Source of the DNA: Silene noctiflora
Lineage: Eukaryota; Streptophyta; Magnoliopsida; Caryophyllales; Caryophyllaceae
Reading direction: 5' to 3'
DNA: 20,851 nucleotides
Assembly (NCBI GenBank): GCA_009801015.1
Contig: VHZZ01020575.1
Span: 1-20,851, forward strand
Below the pieces are notes generated by a model. It did no database searches. It was given only the letters and a program-made list of their open reading frames with translations, and was not told the origin of the DNA. The position numbers were made by a program, and so were the translations under genes. Positions 19,290 through 20,851 of the stretch are shown here, piece after piece. Positions within the stretch are counted from its first letter, which is position 1. The number at the start of each line of letters is the position of its first letter.

Positions 19290-19301
19290 TTTCCCGCCAA
19301 A
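19290..19301 (-). promoter_or_regulatory. Palindromic E2F/DP site upstream of the cyclin
   Basis: On the cyclin (minus) strand the sequence is TTTGGCGGGAAA, containing TTTGGCGG on one strand and TTTCCCGC on the other. This fits the E2F consensus TTTSSCGC. It lies 33 bp upstream of the ATG, in the 5' leader or core promoter. E2F sites drive G1/S expression of many plant cell-cycle genes. The match and position make it a good candidate, but function is inferred. Confidence 0.7.
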
Positions 19302-20220
19302 TAGCGATTGTACTTCCCGAATCCGTTGCATCTCTAAAATGTGTTCAAATACTAGTGGAATAAGTTGAATAAAATAAGCCATGGAGTATGTTATAATTGG
19401 GAATAATTTAACCAAAATTTGTTTATGTTATTTGCTCTGTTCTAATTTTATTGTCCATCTTTTTGTCATACCAAACCAAAATAATCGACTTTCTAAATAT
19501 AACAATTTAAAATTGTAAATTATTTATTTATTCATAATTAAATTAATCGATATATTGTTAATTTAAGTTTTTTGTTTTTTACTGAAATCGTCCTTATCAA
19601 TGAGGTGTGGGGAGCGGTAAAAGGAAATTTGAGAAAATGTCAAAATATTAGTTTTCATGTGTGTGATAAGTAAAATAAATCAATTGGTCTTATTTAAAAT
19701 CGTTTTAATTTTCGAATGTAATTTAAAATTTTTAATGGTAAATGCCGTTTTATTTAGAATGAGAAAACTTGAAAACAAGGGCGTGATATTGAAAACATTT
19801 TTTTTTCCACCCAACCTTTACCAATATCAAAGCGGCTCTCTTGTGACGGACCTTATCCGTCACAAGGTGAAGACGGGTTAAATACGTACTATATTGGCTA
19901 ATCTGGATAGTAGGTGGGGGTGGGGCAATAAAGTACCAAATGTGGCTTATTTTATTGTATATGTGATATGACTTTAAAAAAAAAGTGCAGCTCCGAATGT
20001 GACGGCCCGTTGTAAACCGTGTAATAAACAAATGCATGCTTCTTTAAGACAATAATGTCATTTGTCTACCTAACTCTATACTAATTATTTTTCCTCACCT
20101 CTCTCATCACCTACATCTCTCTACAATCTCCCACCAAAACCTGATTTTGAAAACCCCTTTTCGTCGTCATCACCTGCCGTCTTATTCATCTTCATACTCC
20201 CTCTGTCATCATCTTCATAC
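19302..20220. other. AT-rich intergenic region upstream of the cyclin
   Basis: Promoter side of the cyclin gene. On its strand a CCAAT followed by TATAA lies about 135-145 bp before the ATG (19391-19400). Beyond that the sequence is AT-rich (19440-19760), then holds a repeat-like segment around the hairpin at 19840. The open frames here (for example 19657-19881 and 19750-20037) look non-coding. Confidence 0.5.
19840..19866. repeat. 11-bp perfect hairpin in a Caryophyllales-type repeat
   Basis: cttgtgacgga and tccgtcacaag pair perfectly around a 5-nt loop (cctta). The following ggtgaagacgggttaaatac, and gtgacggcccgttg near 19999, match a dispersed repeat style I associate with Amaranthaceae and related families. 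The element's outer boundaries are not visible. Confidence 0.6.
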
Positions 20221-20422
20221 TTGAAGACAATGGGCAAAAACAAATAGCTAAGAAGACAAGCCCGAAGAAAAAGGAAGGTAATGACGATTTAGATTATGGT
20301 TTGGTCACATTTTTTGGTACAATTTTTAGTTTGGTAGAGAAAAGTTAAAAATGGTCAGACTTTATTAGTAGTTAAATGTTGCTAAAAAAACGAGAATTGG
20401 TTAATTTAATGTTGTTTTAGGC

Positions 20423-20728
20423 ATGCATGTTGCCATAGCTGAGAAGAATGGAAAGGGGAAGCAGCCAAAGAAGGGAGATAAGGTGCCGGAAGAGGCTATG
20501 GAGCAGGTGGATGAAGAGAGTGCAGCAAGTGAAGAGATTTCATCAAGCGAGGAGACTGATGGTGATTCCAATGTTGTTGCTGAAGAGGACGGGGATGAGT
20601 CAGGGTCTGAAGAGGATGAGGAGGATGGTTTGGAAGAGGTGCTTGCGGCCGTAGTTAAGATGGTTGCTGCTCTTGGAATAAAAAAGAAGAGGTCGAAGTC
20701 GACATGTATGCCTAAAATCTCTGTTTGA
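20423..20728 (+). CDS. Small Lys-rich then acidic ORF, unrecognised; possible gene fragment
   Basis: 101 codons, ATG to TGA. Residues 1-25 are basic (KNGKGKQPKKGDK), 26-75 strongly acidic (Glu/Asp/Ser-rich, e.g. ESGSEEDEEDGLEE), followed by a short helix VLAAVVKMVAALG and a basic KKKRSK end. An AG acceptor precedes it at 20419-20420. A plausible 5' exon lies at 20230-20277 (ATG, Lys-rich, donor gtaatg), but its ATG frame hits TAG after five codons. The frame that would join correctly (KKTSPKKKE) has no ATG. I do not recognise a family. It could be a chromatin-like acidic protein, a transposon-borne ORF or a decayed gene. Confidence 0.35.
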   Translation: MHVAIAEKNGKGKQPKKGDKVPEEAMEQVDEESAASEEISSSEETDGDSNVVAEEDGDESGSEEDEEDGLEEVLAAVVKMVAALGIKKKRSKSTCMPKISV

Positions 20729-20851
20729 AGCTGCAATGCATGTTTTTGTTTTAACTGCAGTTTCTGTTGGGTTAACTGATAAGGCTAAAGTCGTATCACC
20801 TAATCAAAATAAATCTATCTCAGTACTAACAAAATAGCTAGTGGTAAGACA

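Noticed and set aside
20401-20736. 111-codon minus-strand Ser-rich ORF
   Set aside because: Antisense of the acidic ORF; Ser run arises from GAA/GAG/GAT codons read backwards.
1-20851. CRISPR arrays, tRNA or rRNA genes, bacterial operons
   Set aside because: None seen: repeats are tandem duplications or transposon ends without regular spacers, and no cloverleaf or rRNA-like sequence was recognised.

Overview
The window reads as plant nuclear DNA: intron-rich, AT-rich, GT-AG spliced genes separated and invaded by small non-autonomous transposons. The transposon flavour (a Stowaway-like MITE with ctccctcc-type ends, and the short cttgtgacgga/tccgtcacaag hairpin) suggests a eudicot of the order Caryophyllales (Amaranthaceae or Caryophyllaceae). 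That placement is an inference from remembered repeat style, not a search result.

Layout. (1) Positions 751-17808, plus strand: eleven coding exons of one P-type pentatricopeptide repeat (PPR) gene. They give 770 residues up to the stop; the first exon(s), with the start codon and organelle targeting peptide, lie outside the window or were not recognised. Exon order and sequence resemble the intron-containing family represented by Arabidopsis At1g76280, recalled from memory. (2) Positions 17809-18533: 3' UTR and intergenic space between two convergent genes. (3) Positions 18534-19256, minus strand: a complete single-exon cyclin of the plant CYCJ18 type, 240 aa, with a textbook palindromic E2F site 33 bp upstream of its ATG. 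(4) Positions 19302-20851: AT-rich intergenic DNA with a hairpin repeat and, at the right edge, a small ORF for a Lys-rich then Glu/Asp-rich protein, possibly a gene fragment.

Most of the PPR locus is intron (about 14.7 kb of 17 kb), and the introns are where the structure lies. Intron 939-1924 has a 5'-truncated SINE ending in (TTG)n. Intron 8037-10079 has a 63-bp-arm hairpin abutting a Stowaway-like MITE. Intron 10308-11875 has a 129-bp tandem duplication that also duplicates a 25-nt stretch framed by splice signals. Intron 12301-15931 is a nest: a TTA-flanked Harbinger/Tourist-like MITE, a long-TIR element split by a second MITE, and an inverted second copy of that MITE with an exact 9-bp target-site duplication. 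Intron 16049-17418 has a 222-bp tandem duplication. The two coding genes have no evident functional link. The PPR protein would act in RNA processing in mitochondria or chloroplasts, and the cyclin in cell-cycle or developmental control. I see no undescribed multi-gene system; the most interesting material is the nested intronic inverted repeats and the duplicated splice-signal module.
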